DNA from: JANQIO01 sp038746745
GTDB taxonomy: Bacteria > Pseudomonadota > Gammaproteobacteria > Pseudomonadales > Halieaceae
Length of the DNA stretch: 64,000 nucleotides
Reading direction: 5' to 3'
Assembly: GCA_038746745.1 (NCBI GenBank)
Contig: JBCDKJ010000010.1
Location: 1 to 64,000, forward strand
Below are positions 36,105 through 43,706 of the stretch, piece by piece. Each line of letters begins with the position of its first letter. Position 1 is the first letter of the stretch. A program made the position numbers and the translations under genes. Under the pieces are notes generated by a model. The model made no database searches. It was not told the DNA's origin and worked only from the letters and a program-made list of their open reading frames with translations.

Positions 36105-36319
36105 TATTATAAATTCGCAGAAACGCAAGGCAAGCTCCGGCAAAAATGGCCCGACCGGGCCTTCGAGCCCCATGGAATATGAACGAAGCTAGCCTGGCAG
36201 TGCGGCAACAGCGCTACACTGTGGTGCTACGGTGCTTAGGACACGATGCACATAGCGTCATAACTGCTATCGTGTTCTATCTATGCCCGTAATCCCGCAA
36301 TTGAAGAAGAGGACATCTC

Positions 36320-37210
36320 ATGATCCCTGCTCGTATCCTGACCGGTCTGCTGTTTATCCTGTTCATCGGCGCCTGCGCCACAGACACTGGCACCACAGTG
36401 GCCGAGCCGTCCGCGCCCGGTACTGACAGCGAGCGGCTGGCGACTGTGCTGGCGCTGCAGCCAGAGGAGCGCCAGGCGCGCTACAGCCAGCGCCACCCCC
36501 AGCAAACCCTGGAGTTTTTTGACATCGCACCCGGTAGCAAAGTGGTGGAAGTACTGCCTGGTGGCGGCTGGTACTCACCCATCCTCGCCGCCTATCTGGG
36601 AGCTGAAGGCGAGTTAATCGGTGTCGATTATCCGCTGTCGATCTGGTCGAACTTTAGCTTTGCGGGCAAAGAGTTTATTGCCCGCCGCGAGCAGTGGGTG
36701 GATACCTGGCCCGACACGGCCGTGGACTGGCCGGGGGACGACAAAGCCACCGTCACGGCTAACCGCTTTGATACCCTGGGCGAGGAGATGACTGGTACGG
36801 TAGATGCCGTATTGTTTGTTCGCGCGCTGCACAACCTGAATCGTTTTGAGAACAAGGGCGGCTATCGCAGTCAGGCGCTTACAGAGACTCTGCGCATCCT
36901 GAAACCTGGCGGCGTGGTCGGCGTGGTTCAGCATGCCGCGCCTGAAAGCGCGGCAGAAAAAGGAGTAGATGGTTCCCGCGGGTACTTGAAGCAGTCCAAT
37001 GTTATCGCTTTATTTGAGGCTGCCGGCTTCGAATGGGTCGCCGACAGCGCTATTAATGCCAACCCCAAAGATGTTCCCGATGAATCTGATATCGTCTGGC
37101 GCCTGCCGCCCAGTTATAACGGCTCTGGTGATGACCCGGAGCGCAAGGCAGCGGTGGATGCGATCGGCGAATCCAACCGGATGACGCTGTTGTTCCGCAA
37201 GCCGGTCTGA
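36320..37210 (+). CDS. Predicted methyltransferase lipoprotein (COG4798-like)
   Basis: 296 residues with a lipoprotein signal (LLFILFIGAC, lipid Cys near residue 19), so the enzyme is outside the cytoplasm. A class I SAM-methyltransferase-like fold follows: motif I region KVVEVLPGGGWYSPILAAYLG, GVDYP, VDAVLFVRALHNLNRF and LRILKPGGVVGVVQHAA. This family of periplasmic methyltransferase homologues is widespread in marine bacteria; the substrate is unknown, and SAM supply in the periplasm is itself a puzzle. The DUF188 gene follows after 8 bp. Confidence 0.85.
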   Translation: MIPARILTGLLFILFIGACATDTGTTVAEPSAPGTDSERLATVLALQPEERQARYSQRHPQQTLEFFDIAPGSKVVEVLPGGGWYSPILAAYLGAEGELIGVDYPLSIWSNFSFAGKEFIARREQWVDTWPDTAVDWPGDDKATVTANRFDTLGEEMTGTVDAVLFVRALHNLNRFENKGGYRSQALTETLRILKPGGVVGVVQHAAPESAAEKGVDGSRGYLKQSNVIALFEAAGFEWVADSAINANPKDVPDESDIVWRLPPSYNGSGDDPERKAAVDAIGESNRMTLLFRKPV

Positions 37211-37218
37211 GCACGCCC

Positions 37219-37668
37219 GTGGAAATCTGGGTAGACGCCGACGCCTGTCCGCGTGTAGTGAAGGACATTTTGTTCCGCGCTGCTACACGCACCGGCGTGC
37301 CACTGACGCTGGTGGCTAACCAGCCACTGTAGACACCTGCGGCGACCAATATCCGCGCGCTACAGGTAGCCAGCGGATTTGACGAGGCAGATAACCATAT
37401 TGCGCAGGCCGTTAACGAGGGCGACCTGGTGATTACTGCTGATATACCGTTGGCTGCAGAGGTGATTGAAAATGGCGCCCTGGCGCTGAACCCTCGCGGC
37501 GAGATGTATACGCGCGAGACAATACGTTCCCGACTCAATATGCGGGACTTTATGGACACCATGCGTTCCAGCGGTGTTGAGTTGTCCACCACCGCAGCCT
37601 ACAGCCAGCAGGACAGGCAGCGCTTCGCCAACAGCCTGGATCGCTGGCTGGCAAAGGCGGCGCGCTAG
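37219..37668 (+). pseudogene. YaiI/YqxD (DUF188) family gene interrupted by an in-frame TAG
   Basis: Read from GTG 37219, the frame encodes EIWVDADACPRVVKDILFR and LTLVANQPL, meets TAG at 37330-37332, then continues in the same frame with TPAATNIRAL, GFDEADNHI, LVITADIPLAAEVI and GALALNPRGEMYT to a TGA-free end at the TAG at 37666. Both halves match the full-length family (about 150 residues; here 149 codons) with no frameshift. One nonsense change (possibly from CAG) is the only lesion. The other motifs are unmutated, so this is a very recent pseudogene, a sequencing error, or a read-through case. Function of the family is unknown (PIN-like nuclease fold). Confidence 0.85.
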
Positions 37669-37688
37669 TACCCAGCGAGGAAAAGACG

Positions 37689-38207
37689 ATGTGGCAATAC
37701 ACAGGGAAGCAGCGCCCGCCGTTTGCGGAAGAGCCAGGGCCCGGGCAGGAGTCTGTGTGGGATTATCCGCGCCCGCCAGCACTGGTACCCTGTGAGAAAG
37801 AGGTGTTGGTTCAGGCGCAGGGCAGTGAGTTAGCTCGCTCGACTCACTGTCACCGCGTGCTCGAAACCGCAAGCCCGCCAACGTATTACATCCCGGCGGC
37901 GGACATCAATCACGCCGCTCTGGTGGCGATTCAGGGCAGCTCTTTCTGCGAGTGGAAGGGCGCTGCTGCCTACTGGGCGCTGGCGCTTCAACAAAATGCG
38001 GGCGGTGAGGCGATTGGCTGGAGCTATCCCGACCCCAGCCCCAGTTTTGCGGCGCTCAGAGGAGCTTATAGCTTTTACCCCGGCCGCGTGGAGTGCTACG
38101 TAGACGGCGAGCGAGTAAAGCCCCAGCCGGGCCACTTCTACGGAGGCTGGATCACGCAGGATATTGTGGGCCCGGTGAAAGGTGAGTCGGGCACGGGCCA
38201 CTGGTAA
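37689..38207 (+). CDS. DUF427 domain protein
   Basis: 172 residues matching DUF427 along most of the length: WDYPRPPALVPCEKEVLVQAQG, RSTHCHRVLETASPPTYYIP, SSFCEWKGAAAYW, WSYPDPSPSF and PQPGHFYGGWITQDIVGPVKG. The domain is a small beta fold of unknown biochemical function found in bacteria and fungi. It lies 20 bp after the DUF188 gene and may share its transcript. Confidence 0.9.
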   Translation: MWQYTGKQRPPFAEEPGPGQESVWDYPRPPALVPCEKEVLVQAQGSELARSTHCHRVLETASPPTYYIPAADINHAALVAIQGSSFCEWKGAAAYWALALQQNAGGEAIGWSYPDPSPSFAALRGAYSFYPGRVECYVDGERVKPQPGHFYGGWITQDIVGPVKGESGTGHW

Positions 38208-38308
38208 GAGGGGGGTAGCTGGGTCACATGGCCCTCTCTCAAGAAGTGCTAAGAACATCTGAATAACGACTGAAGAACAACCGTAGACTGACCGAAAAGT
38301 ACCTCGGC

Positions 38309-38337
38309 CAGTCACGAAGCTGTCATTTTTCTGTAAT
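38309..38337 (+). promoter_or_regulatory. Candidate PhoB box before the small secreted protein
   Basis: CTGTCAT-TTTT-CTGTAAT (38320-38337) matches the Pho-box consensus of two 7-bp repeats 11 bp apart. A third, weaker half-site CAGTCAC starts exactly 11 bp earlier (38309). It lies 23-51 bp before the next gene's first ATG, the position of an activator site overlapping -35. A poor -10 (TAGTCT, near 38348) is at the expected distance. Confidence 0.55.
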
Positions 38338-38360
38338 GCAAAGATTGTAGTCTGCGCGTC

Positions 38361-38747
38361 ATGAAATTGTCACAGACACGAAATCTTATGAAGCTTTGGT
38401 GCGCAATTGCGCTGTTGGGGTTGTTTATGAGCTCTCACAGTCAGGCGCTTGAGCTGGGTCCTGAAGACTTTGTCGCGGCCCGCAGCATGACCTGCGTTTT
38501 GGCGCAGGAAAGCCTGGGCTACCTCAGCGAAGACGAGTACGCAGAAATGGCGGAGTCCGTGCTGTCTGACTACGATCAAGCTGAGGGTGACGTTATTTAC
38601 GCTCAGGCACTGGGTTACTTCGATGGATTGATGTTCGGCCTGATCGAAAGCGATGAGAGCGAAATTAGCTCGCGTCTCCAGGATTTTGTATCCAGTGCAG
38701 CCTGCACAGCGTTCACTGGATTCAGTGGCACCAGCCTACGCCTGTGA
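38361..38747 (+). CDS. Small secreted protein of unknown function
   Basis: 128 residues, or 119 from the second ATG (38388), beginning with a signal peptide (LWCAIALLGLFMSSHSQA, cleaved near SQALE). The mature part is acidic and helical, with two cysteines (TCVLAQESLGYLSEDEYAEM and SSAACTAFTG). It is not a family I recognise. If the upstream Pho-type promoter is real, transcription would start close to the first ATG, favouring the second. Coding character is supported by the signal peptide and base use; role unknown. Confidence 0.65.
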   Translation: MKLSQTRNLMKLWCAIALLGLFMSSHSQALELGPEDFVAARSMTCVLAQESLGYLSEDEYAEMAESVLSDYDQAEGDVIYAQALGYFDGLMFGLIESDESEISSRLQDFVSSAACTAFTGFSGTSLRL

Positions 38748-39054
38748 TGCTCAGAGCCGCGGCTACGGCTGCGGCGTTTCAGGCTCTCGTTTCACTTTTC
38801 GTTTCTTACCCCTCTTTCTTACCCCTCGTTTCTTACCCCTCGTTTCTTACCCCGGGCTTCTCACCCCTCACTTTTTGTTACTTACTCGCTCCTCCCGTTC
38901 AGTTTTAGCCTACAGCGGTAGTTTTGCTGGCCAGTAGCGTTGGGCCTGGAGTCCGCTTGATATCAATCAGGCTCCAGGCGGAAGGGGGTGAACAGAATCA
39001 AGACAGGATTTAATATAGTCGTTCGGTCTTACCAGTCGATTGTGACGGTGCAAC
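38748..39054. other. 307-bp gap with tandem repeat and hairpin
   Basis: No gene seen. It contains the TTTCTTACCCC repeat (38784-38870) and a long hairpin with arms GCCTGGAG (38944-38951) and CTCCAGGC (38972-38979) around a 20-base loop, not followed by a T-run. The start of the GGCT gene has no obvious strong ribosome site. Confidence 0.45.
38784..38870. repeat. Tandem TTTCTTACCCCTCG repeat (about 14 bp)
   Basis: Three near-perfect units of 13-14 bp (TTTCTTACCCCTCG type) plus degenerate units on both sides (CTCGTTTCACTTTTCG, GGGCTTCTCACCCCTCA). It lies between two convergent-free plus-strand genes, with no obvious regulatory meaning. Confidence 0.75.
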
Positions 39055-39567
39055 ATGCTCTATTTCGCCTACGGGTCGAATATGTCCTCGCGCAGACTGC
39101 AGCAGCGAATCCTGACTGTGCGCTCCCTGGGCACTGCTATTCTGCATGGCCACCAGCTACGCTTTCACAAAATGGGGTCAGACGGCTCCGGTAAATGTGA
39201 TGCCTACTGCACCGACGTGTATGACGATGTGATACACGGAGTTCTGTTTGAAATCGATGATGCTGGCAAAGCCACACTGGATGGCATCGAGGGGCTGGGA
39301 TTCGGTTACGACGATAAAGAGGTCGAAGTGCTTCACGGTGGCAGCGAGGTGCGGGCGGTGACCTACATCGCTACCCGTATCGATGAAAAGCGGCAGCCCT
39401 TTGCGTGGTATCACCAACATGTGGTGGTAGGTGCACAGGAAGCCGAGCTTCCTGAGGCCTATTTGCGCAATATTCTCGACGTTACAGTAATCGATGACCC
39501 CGACCCTATCCGCCACGCCAAAGAGCTGGCAATTTATGAGCATGTCCTAGCTGAAAAAGCCCTGTAA
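39055..39567 (+). CDS. Gamma-glutamylcyclotransferase-like protein
   Basis: 170 residues of the GGCT/AIG2 fold. It opens with FAYGSNMSSRRL (substrate-binding YGSN) and has the likely catalytic Glu (about E79) in LDGIEGLGFGYD. HGVLFEIDD and VTYIATRI complete the barrel. It likely releases 5-oxoproline from gamma-glutamyl peptides or amines; the exact substrate is unknown. Its 3' end overlaps the convergent imuB by 21 bp. Confidence 0.88.
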   Translation: MLYFAYGSNMSSRRLQQRILTVRSLGTAILHGHQLRFHKMGSDGSGKCDAYCTDVYDDVIHGVLFEIDDAGKATLDGIEGLGFGYDDKEVEVLHGGSEVRAVTYIATRIDEKRQPFAWYHQHVVVGAQEAELPEAYLRNILDVTVIDDPDPIRHAKELAIYEHVLAEKAL

Positions 39568-41451
39568 GTACCAGCGTTCTTCTATGCGGTCGCGGTAAAC
39601 CCAGTACTGTTGTCCTGCGCCGTCACGGGCGATGTAGTAATCGCGGCTGACGGCGTTTTCCCACCAGTTATCTTCAATGCGCTCCGGGCCATCCAGCAGA
39701 ATCAGCCGGCCGTTCCAGCAGGGTACTCCCCCGTGTTCCTTAAGCTGGGTAGCTTTCTGCATTAGCCAGAAAGGGCGCAGTTCCCCATTGGCATCTGCCG
39801 GTAACTGGGTGGGGCGTGCCTCCAGGCTGCAATAGCCAGCAAATTCGGGCAGATGTTCATCCCGGCAGGCGATGGTGTTAACAGATTGCAGCCCCAGCCG
39901 ACTTTTCAGTCGGTCCAGTAGACAGTGCAGAGGTTCTTTTTGTCCCGCCTGTTGAAACAGATCCTCGCTATGGTGCTGCCCGGCTACCAGGTCGTGACTC
40001 TCCAGGCCTATCCCCTCAATGCTCTCTGTCAGGCTGATCTGGTCGATCTTGAGTCGGGTCAACTGATACCAGGCCTGCCAGTGAGTGTGCGGCAGTGAAC
40101 TGCATACGCTGAAGCTGTGTACTTTCCGATTGATGCCATATAGCAGCCAGGTCAGCTCCTGGGTTTGCAGCTGGGTATGGCGCAGAAATTGGCACAGCGC
40201 CTGTAGCAATAGCTCAACCGCCGGCAAAAGTTCCTGATTGGCCTTGACCTCATAGCCAAACCAGTAGTGATCGAGAAACACCTGCGGCGGTTCGAACACC
40301 TCGCCGATGTCCTCCGCCATCCCTAGAATCTGATTTAAATAGTGGACAAACTCCGGACCACAGCGCCGTGCCAGGGCCTGCTGAGGCATTGCCAGAATAT
40401 CTCCAAAAGTCCAAAGCCCGGCCCGCGCCAGCGCATCCACCTGCCGCGGAAAATCCACCAGCAACTTCAAGGGCAACGGCCCCAACCGCTCCTCCAGCGG
40501 TCCTAAAAAGAACTCCTCCTGGCGATCTAGCGCCTCTGCACAACTTTCTTTAGCACCACCCCCCAGCGGCCTTGAAGATAGCCCCTCCCAACGACTTTCT
40601 TTAGCACCACCCTCCAGCGGTTCTATAAAGAGCCCCTCCCAGCGACTTTCTTTAGCACCACCCTCGAGCGGTCTTGAAGAGAGCGCCTCCGCACAACTTT
40701 CTTTAGCAACACTCTCGAGCGGTCCTAAAAAGAACCCCTCCCGGTGATCTAGCGCCTCCGCACAACTTTCTTTAGCAACACCCTCCAGCGGCCCTAAAAA
40801 GAACCCCTCCCGGTGACCTGGCCCCTCCGTACAATTTTCTTTAGCACCACCCTCGAGCGGCCCTAAAAAGAACCCCTCCCGGTGACCTGGCCCCTCCGTA
40901 CAATTTTCTTTAGCACCACCCTCGAGCGGTCTTATAGAAAAAAGCTCAGCACTCTTAGGCGTAGGCCCCAACCCCAATCGGTAGCTATACCCCCGCTGCA
41001 CCAACTCCCGACGCACTCGCGCCAGCAAGACTTCCAGTCCCCCATACAGTCGCAGGCAACTTCCAACCTCCAACATCAGGCTGTGATCGCGCAGAGGGTA
41101 TAAGGTAGGACTCACGCTGTAGGCCCAGCAGCAAAGCCGTTGTAGGCAGCGTTGTTCTGCAGCTGTGTCTCGCTCTAACAGGCGGATATTCTCCGCCAGA
41201 GCCCGCGCCGTAGAGGTGCCCATGCCCTTTGCTACGCCCAGTACCGTCGCTGCAGGGTTGGCCACCACGACCCGCTGTTTCTCCAACACGGCCAGTGGGC
41301 GCTGATTGCGTGTCAGGTCGCCTCGTCGGTCGGCATAGTTATCGTTGGCTGCAGACTCCAGAAATAGCGCATGGCTGTCGTTGCGCAGCGCATCCAGCGG
41401 CAATTCGTAAAACCACAGGCACAGCCACAGAGATTTGCCGCTTTCCAGCAT
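39547..41451 (-). CDS. imuB: ImuB, Y-family polymerase-like mutasome protein with tandem-repeat insert
   Basis: ImuB is a catalytically dead Y-family polymerase homologue that links ImuA, DnaE2 and the beta clamp in SOS mutagenesis. Its N-terminal LWLCLWFYELPLDAL lacks catalytic acids, as usual. GVAKGMGTSTARAL, LPLKLLVDFPRQVDALARAGLWTFGDI and the C-terminal RDYYIARDG...YWVYRDR...WYLQGFF are family marks. At 634 residues it is 140 longer than usual: residues 175-317 are seven in-frame repeats of PLEGGAKES type, between the palm and the clamp-binding side. It follows imuA by 27 bp and shares its LexA box. Confidence 0.93.
   Translation of the reverse strand: MLESGKSLWLCLWFYELPLDALRNDSHALFLESAANDNYADRRGDLTRNQRPLAVLEKQRVVVANPAATVLGVAKGMGTSTARALAENIRLLERDTAAEQRCLQRLCCWAYSVSPTLYPLRDHSLMLEVGSCLRLYGGLEVLLARVRRELVQRGYSYRLGLGPTPKSAELFSIRPLEGGAKENCTEGPGHREGFFLGPLEGGAKENCTEGPGHREGFFLGPLEGVAKESCAEALDHREGFFLGPLESVAKESCAEALSSRPLEGGAKESRWEGLFIEPLEGGAKESRWEGLSSRPLGGGAKESCAEALDRQEEFFLGPLEERLGPLPLKLLVDFPRQVDALARAGLWTFGDILAMPQQALARRCGPEFVHYLNQILGMAEDIGEVFEPPQVFLDHYWFGYEVKANQELLPAVELLLQALCQFLRHTQLQTQELTWLLYGINRKVHSFSVCSSLPHTHWQAWYQLTRLKIDQISLTESIEGIGLESHDLVAGQHHSEDLFQQAGQKEPLHCLLDRLKSRLGLQSVNTIACRDEHLPEFAGYCSLEARPTQLPADANGELRPFWLMQKATQLKEHGGVPCWNGRLILLDGPERIEDNWWENAVSRDYYIARDGAGQQYWVYRDRIEERWYLQGFFS
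40501..40929 (-). repeat. In-frame 69/51-bp tandem repeats inside imuB
   Basis: 429 bp encode seven units, each starting PLEGGAKE(N/S): four of 23 residues (form PLEGGAKENCTEGPGHREGF-FLG) and three of 17 (form PLEGGAKESRWEGLSSR), then a partial PLEER. The first two units are nearly identical at the DNA level. 429 bp is exactly 143 codons, so the reading frame is kept. The DNA has short A/T palindromic pieces (CTAAAAAGAA against TTTTCTTTAG). Confidence 0.92.
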
Positions 41452-41478
41452 CCCGCCACATCCTTGTGGTGAGAGCGC

Positions 41479-42318
41479 TTAAGCGCCCAATGCGGAGGGC
41501 GGTGTCGCCTGACCAGCCGGGTAGGCGGGTAACTCCCACATCTGAGGCTGGCCAGGAATGTCGTCTTCCTCGCTCAAACGTACGTCGACGTGCTGGTTGC
41601 CGCCGCGTTGCTTGAGAATATGGGCCTGGCGATAGCCGTTGATTTCCAGCCGCAGACTGGCGGGTGCATGGTTGTGCGCTGCCTTCCGCGGACGGAACAA
41701 TACCGACAGGGCATCACTGTCGGCAGCGGCCAGTTGCAACTTGCGCAGTTCGCTGTAGCGGTACTCGTCGGCACCCAGCCAGGCAAAAACGGCACTGCAG
41801 GTGGTACTGCGCAGGGCCTGTTCAATACTCCATAGCAAGTCCTGACGGTTCTGGGGGTGTACCAACAGAATTTGCTGAGTATCAATGCCGCGTGCGGCCA
41901 GTAGCGGGGCATAGGGCATGTGGGGCGGAGCTATGAAAACCTGCCAGCGATTTTTCTCGGTAAGGGCCTCCATAGCGGGTAAGAACAGGCCCATTGCCCC
42001 CAGGCCGTTACTGTCACTGAGCAGCTCAATGGTCTGCCCCAGCGGCCAGCCGCCACCATGCAGTGCCTGATCCAGCTGCGTGTAACCGGTGGCCAGGCCG
42101 TCTATTGCAACCGGGCCGATATCCTGTCCTCGCCAGGTGTCGGCGCGTCGCATGATTTGCTCAATAGCCACCGGCTCCTGATCGAATGAAGCATCACTAA
42201 AGACATTTTCTTTAGAAATATCAGTAGCTTGCCTGATAGGTGCGCTGTTTAGCGCCGCCTTTGGCAGGGGGGCAGAAGCCCCCCCATATCCATGCTGTTG
42301 TGAAGCAGGTTGGGTCAT
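41479..42318 (-). CDS. imuA: ImuA, RecA-like mutasome protein (SulA-related)
   Basis: 279 residues; a RecA-fold protein that supports the DnaE2-ImuB mutasome. The core VAIDGLATGYTQLDQALHGGGWPLGQTIELLSD is the family mark; the P-loop is degenerate, as usual. The C-terminus RLEINGYRQAHILKQRGG and the LSEEDDIPGQPQMWELP end are also seen. The first 45 residues are not conserved and contain a GC-rich hairpin in the mRNA (GGGGGG-N6-CCCCCC, 42267-42284). A LexA box lies 23 bp before the start. First gene of imuA-imuB. Confidence 0.92.
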   Translation of the reverse strand: MTQPASQQHGYGGASAPLPKAALNSAPIRQATDISKENVFSDASFDQEPVAIEQIMRRADTWRGQDIGPVAIDGLATGYTQLDQALHGGGWPLGQTIELLSDSNGLGAMGLFLPAMEALTEKNRWQVFIAPPHMPYAPLLAARGIDTQQILLVHPQNRQDLLWSIEQALRSTTCSAVFAWLGADEYRYSELRKLQLAAADSDALSVLFRPRKAAHNHAPASLRLEINGYRQAHILKQRGGNQHVDVRLSEEDDIPGQPQMWELPAYPAGQATPPSALGA

Positions 42319-42340
42319 GATTCTCTCCCCATAGGGGTTA

Positions 42341-42356
42341 CTGTATGAATATACAG
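42341..42356 (-). promoter_or_regulatory. LexA (SOS) box upstream of imuA
   Basis: CTGTATGAATATACAG is a perfect CTGT-N8-ACAG site 23 bp before the imuA start and shares CTGTAT and ATACAG with the dnaE2 box. Confidence 0.9.
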
Positions 42357-42444
42357 TAGTCTGCTGTCAGGGATAAATCAAGTTAGAAATCGGCAGATTT
42401 TTAAACGAGCTGAGAATTGCAGCAAAAACGGGCTTGCGCTAGAA

Positions 42445-42461
42445 ATGATACAACGTATCAT
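42445..42461 (+). promoter_or_regulatory. Candidate Zur box upstream of the CobW/DUF1826/zur operon
   Basis: ATGATAC-AAC-GTATCAT is a perfect 17-bp palindrome in an A-rich context, 37 bp before the CobW-GTPase start and upstream of an operon that encodes a Zur-like regulator. The same core (TGATAC-N3-GTATCA) recurs at 63957-63971. Confidence 0.7.
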
Positions 42462-42497
42462 CTATCGGATTAGCTTGTAATTAACAGGGGTTTGTCT

Positions 42498-43706
42498 GTG
42501 GAGGCCAACAACAAACTGCCAGTCACCGTCCTGTCGGGCTTTCTCGGTGCTGGAAAAACAACTGTGCTCAGTCATGTGCTGAATAACCGCGAGGGAAAGA
42601 GAGTCGCGGTGATCGTGAATGATATGAGTGAGATTAATATCGATTCCGCCATTATCCAGAGTGATGTTTCTCTCAACCGCAGTGAAGAAAAACTGGTTGA
42701 AATGAGCAACGGCTGCATTTGCTGCACGCTGCGCGAAGACTTGCTGCTGGAAGTCAACAAGCTGGCCCAGGACGGTCGCTTTGATTATCTGCTGATCGAG
42801 TCGACCGGCATATCAGAGCCCCTGCCGGTGGCCGAAACCTTCACCTTCGCCGACGAAGAGGGTGTTTCTCTGTCCGATGTGGCGACCCTGGATACGATGG
42901 TAACGGTGGTCGACGCGGTGAACTTCCTCAAAGACTATGACGAGGCCGCCTATCTGAAGGACACCGGGGAATCGCTGGGCGAAGACGATGAACGCAGCGT
43001 CGCCGACCTGCTGGTAGATCAGGTGGAGTTTGCTGATGTCATACTCGTCAGCAAAACTGACCTGGCCAGCTCAGAGGACGTGGAGCGGCTGACGGCGATT
43101 CTTAAAACGCTGAATACTCACGCACAAATCATCCCGATTGCCCAGGGCAATGTGGGCCTGGATGATGTGTTGAACACGGGCAAGTTCGATTTTGCTCGCG
43201 CTCAGGAGGCGCCAGGTTGGCTTAAGGAGATGCGCGGCGAGCACGTCCCCGAGACCGAAGAATACGGTATCGGCAGTTTTAGCTATGTGGCGCGGCGTCC
43301 ATTCCATCCCGAGAAGTTTTACAACTTTCTTCACAGTACCGATAAGCACGGCAAGCTGATCCGCTCCAAGGGTTACTTCTGGCTGGCAACGAGACCTGCG
43401 TTCGCCGGCCAGTGGAGCCAGGCGGGCGGTATCGCCCACTATGGCTTCGCTGGCATGTTCTGGAAGGCGGTGCCAAAGGAGAACTGGCCACAGGATCCTG
43501 ACTACCTGGCGTCGATCGAAAAGAGCTGGGAAGAGCCCTTCGGCGATATGCGGCAGGAATTGGTGTTCATCGGCCAGGGTCTGGATAAGGACGCCATCAC
43601 GGCGGCGCTGGATGCCTGCCTGTTGACTGACGATGAGATTTTGCAGGGTAAAGATCACTGGGCAAGCCTGCCAGACCCGTTTCCCGCCTGGAGAGAGTTT
43701 GGATGA
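42498..43706 (+). CDS. CobW/COG0523 family GTP-binding metallochaperone (ZigA-like)
   Basis: A G3E-family GTPase of 402 residues, induced in many bacteria under zinc limitation and thought to hand Zn to client proteins. Walker A is GFLGAGKTT, the metal-site motif GCICC, switch VNDMSEINID, GTP-specificity SKTDL, and a C-terminal CobW_C domain with RPFHPEKF. GTG at 42498 has GGGG 7 bp upstream and is preferred to TTG at 42492. It lies first in an operon with DUF1826 and zur (4-bp overlap with the next gene) behind a probable Zur box. Confidence 0.92.
   Translation: MEANNKLPVTVLSGFLGAGKTTVLSHVLNNREGKRVAVIVNDMSEINIDSAIIQSDVSLNRSEEKLVEMSNGCICCTLREDLLLEVNKLAQDGRFDYLLIESTGISEPLPVAETFTFADEEGVSLSDVATLDTMVTVVDAVNFLKDYDEAAYLKDTGESLGEDDERSVADLLVDQVEFADVILVSKTDLASSEDVERLTAILKTLNTHAQIIPIAQGNVGLDDVLNTGKFDFARAQEAPGWLKEMRGEHVPETEEYGIGSFSYVARRPFHPEKFYNFLHSTDKHGKLIRSKGYFWLATRPAFAGQWSQAGGIAHYGFAGMFWKAVPKENWPQDPDYLASIEKSWEEPFGDMRQELVFIGQGLDKDAITAALDACLLTDDEILQGKDHWASLPDPFPAWREFG

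Larger units (their letters stand above)
35909..36319. other. Divergent regulatory gap between dnaE2 and the methyltransferase gene
   Basis: 411 bp with no convincing gene. It contains the 15-bp tandem tract (35927-36032), a LexA box (36089-36104) and unremarkable sequence before the methyltransferase gene (AAGAGGA ribosome site at its 3' end). A short minus-strand frame starting 5 bp from the LexA box lacks a ribosome site and merely translates the repeat. Confidence 0.6.

Noticed and set aside
40501..40929. CRISPR array in the repeat-rich part of imuB
   Set aside because: Repeats are adjacent with no unique spacers, lie inside a conserved gene in frame, and no cas genes are near.
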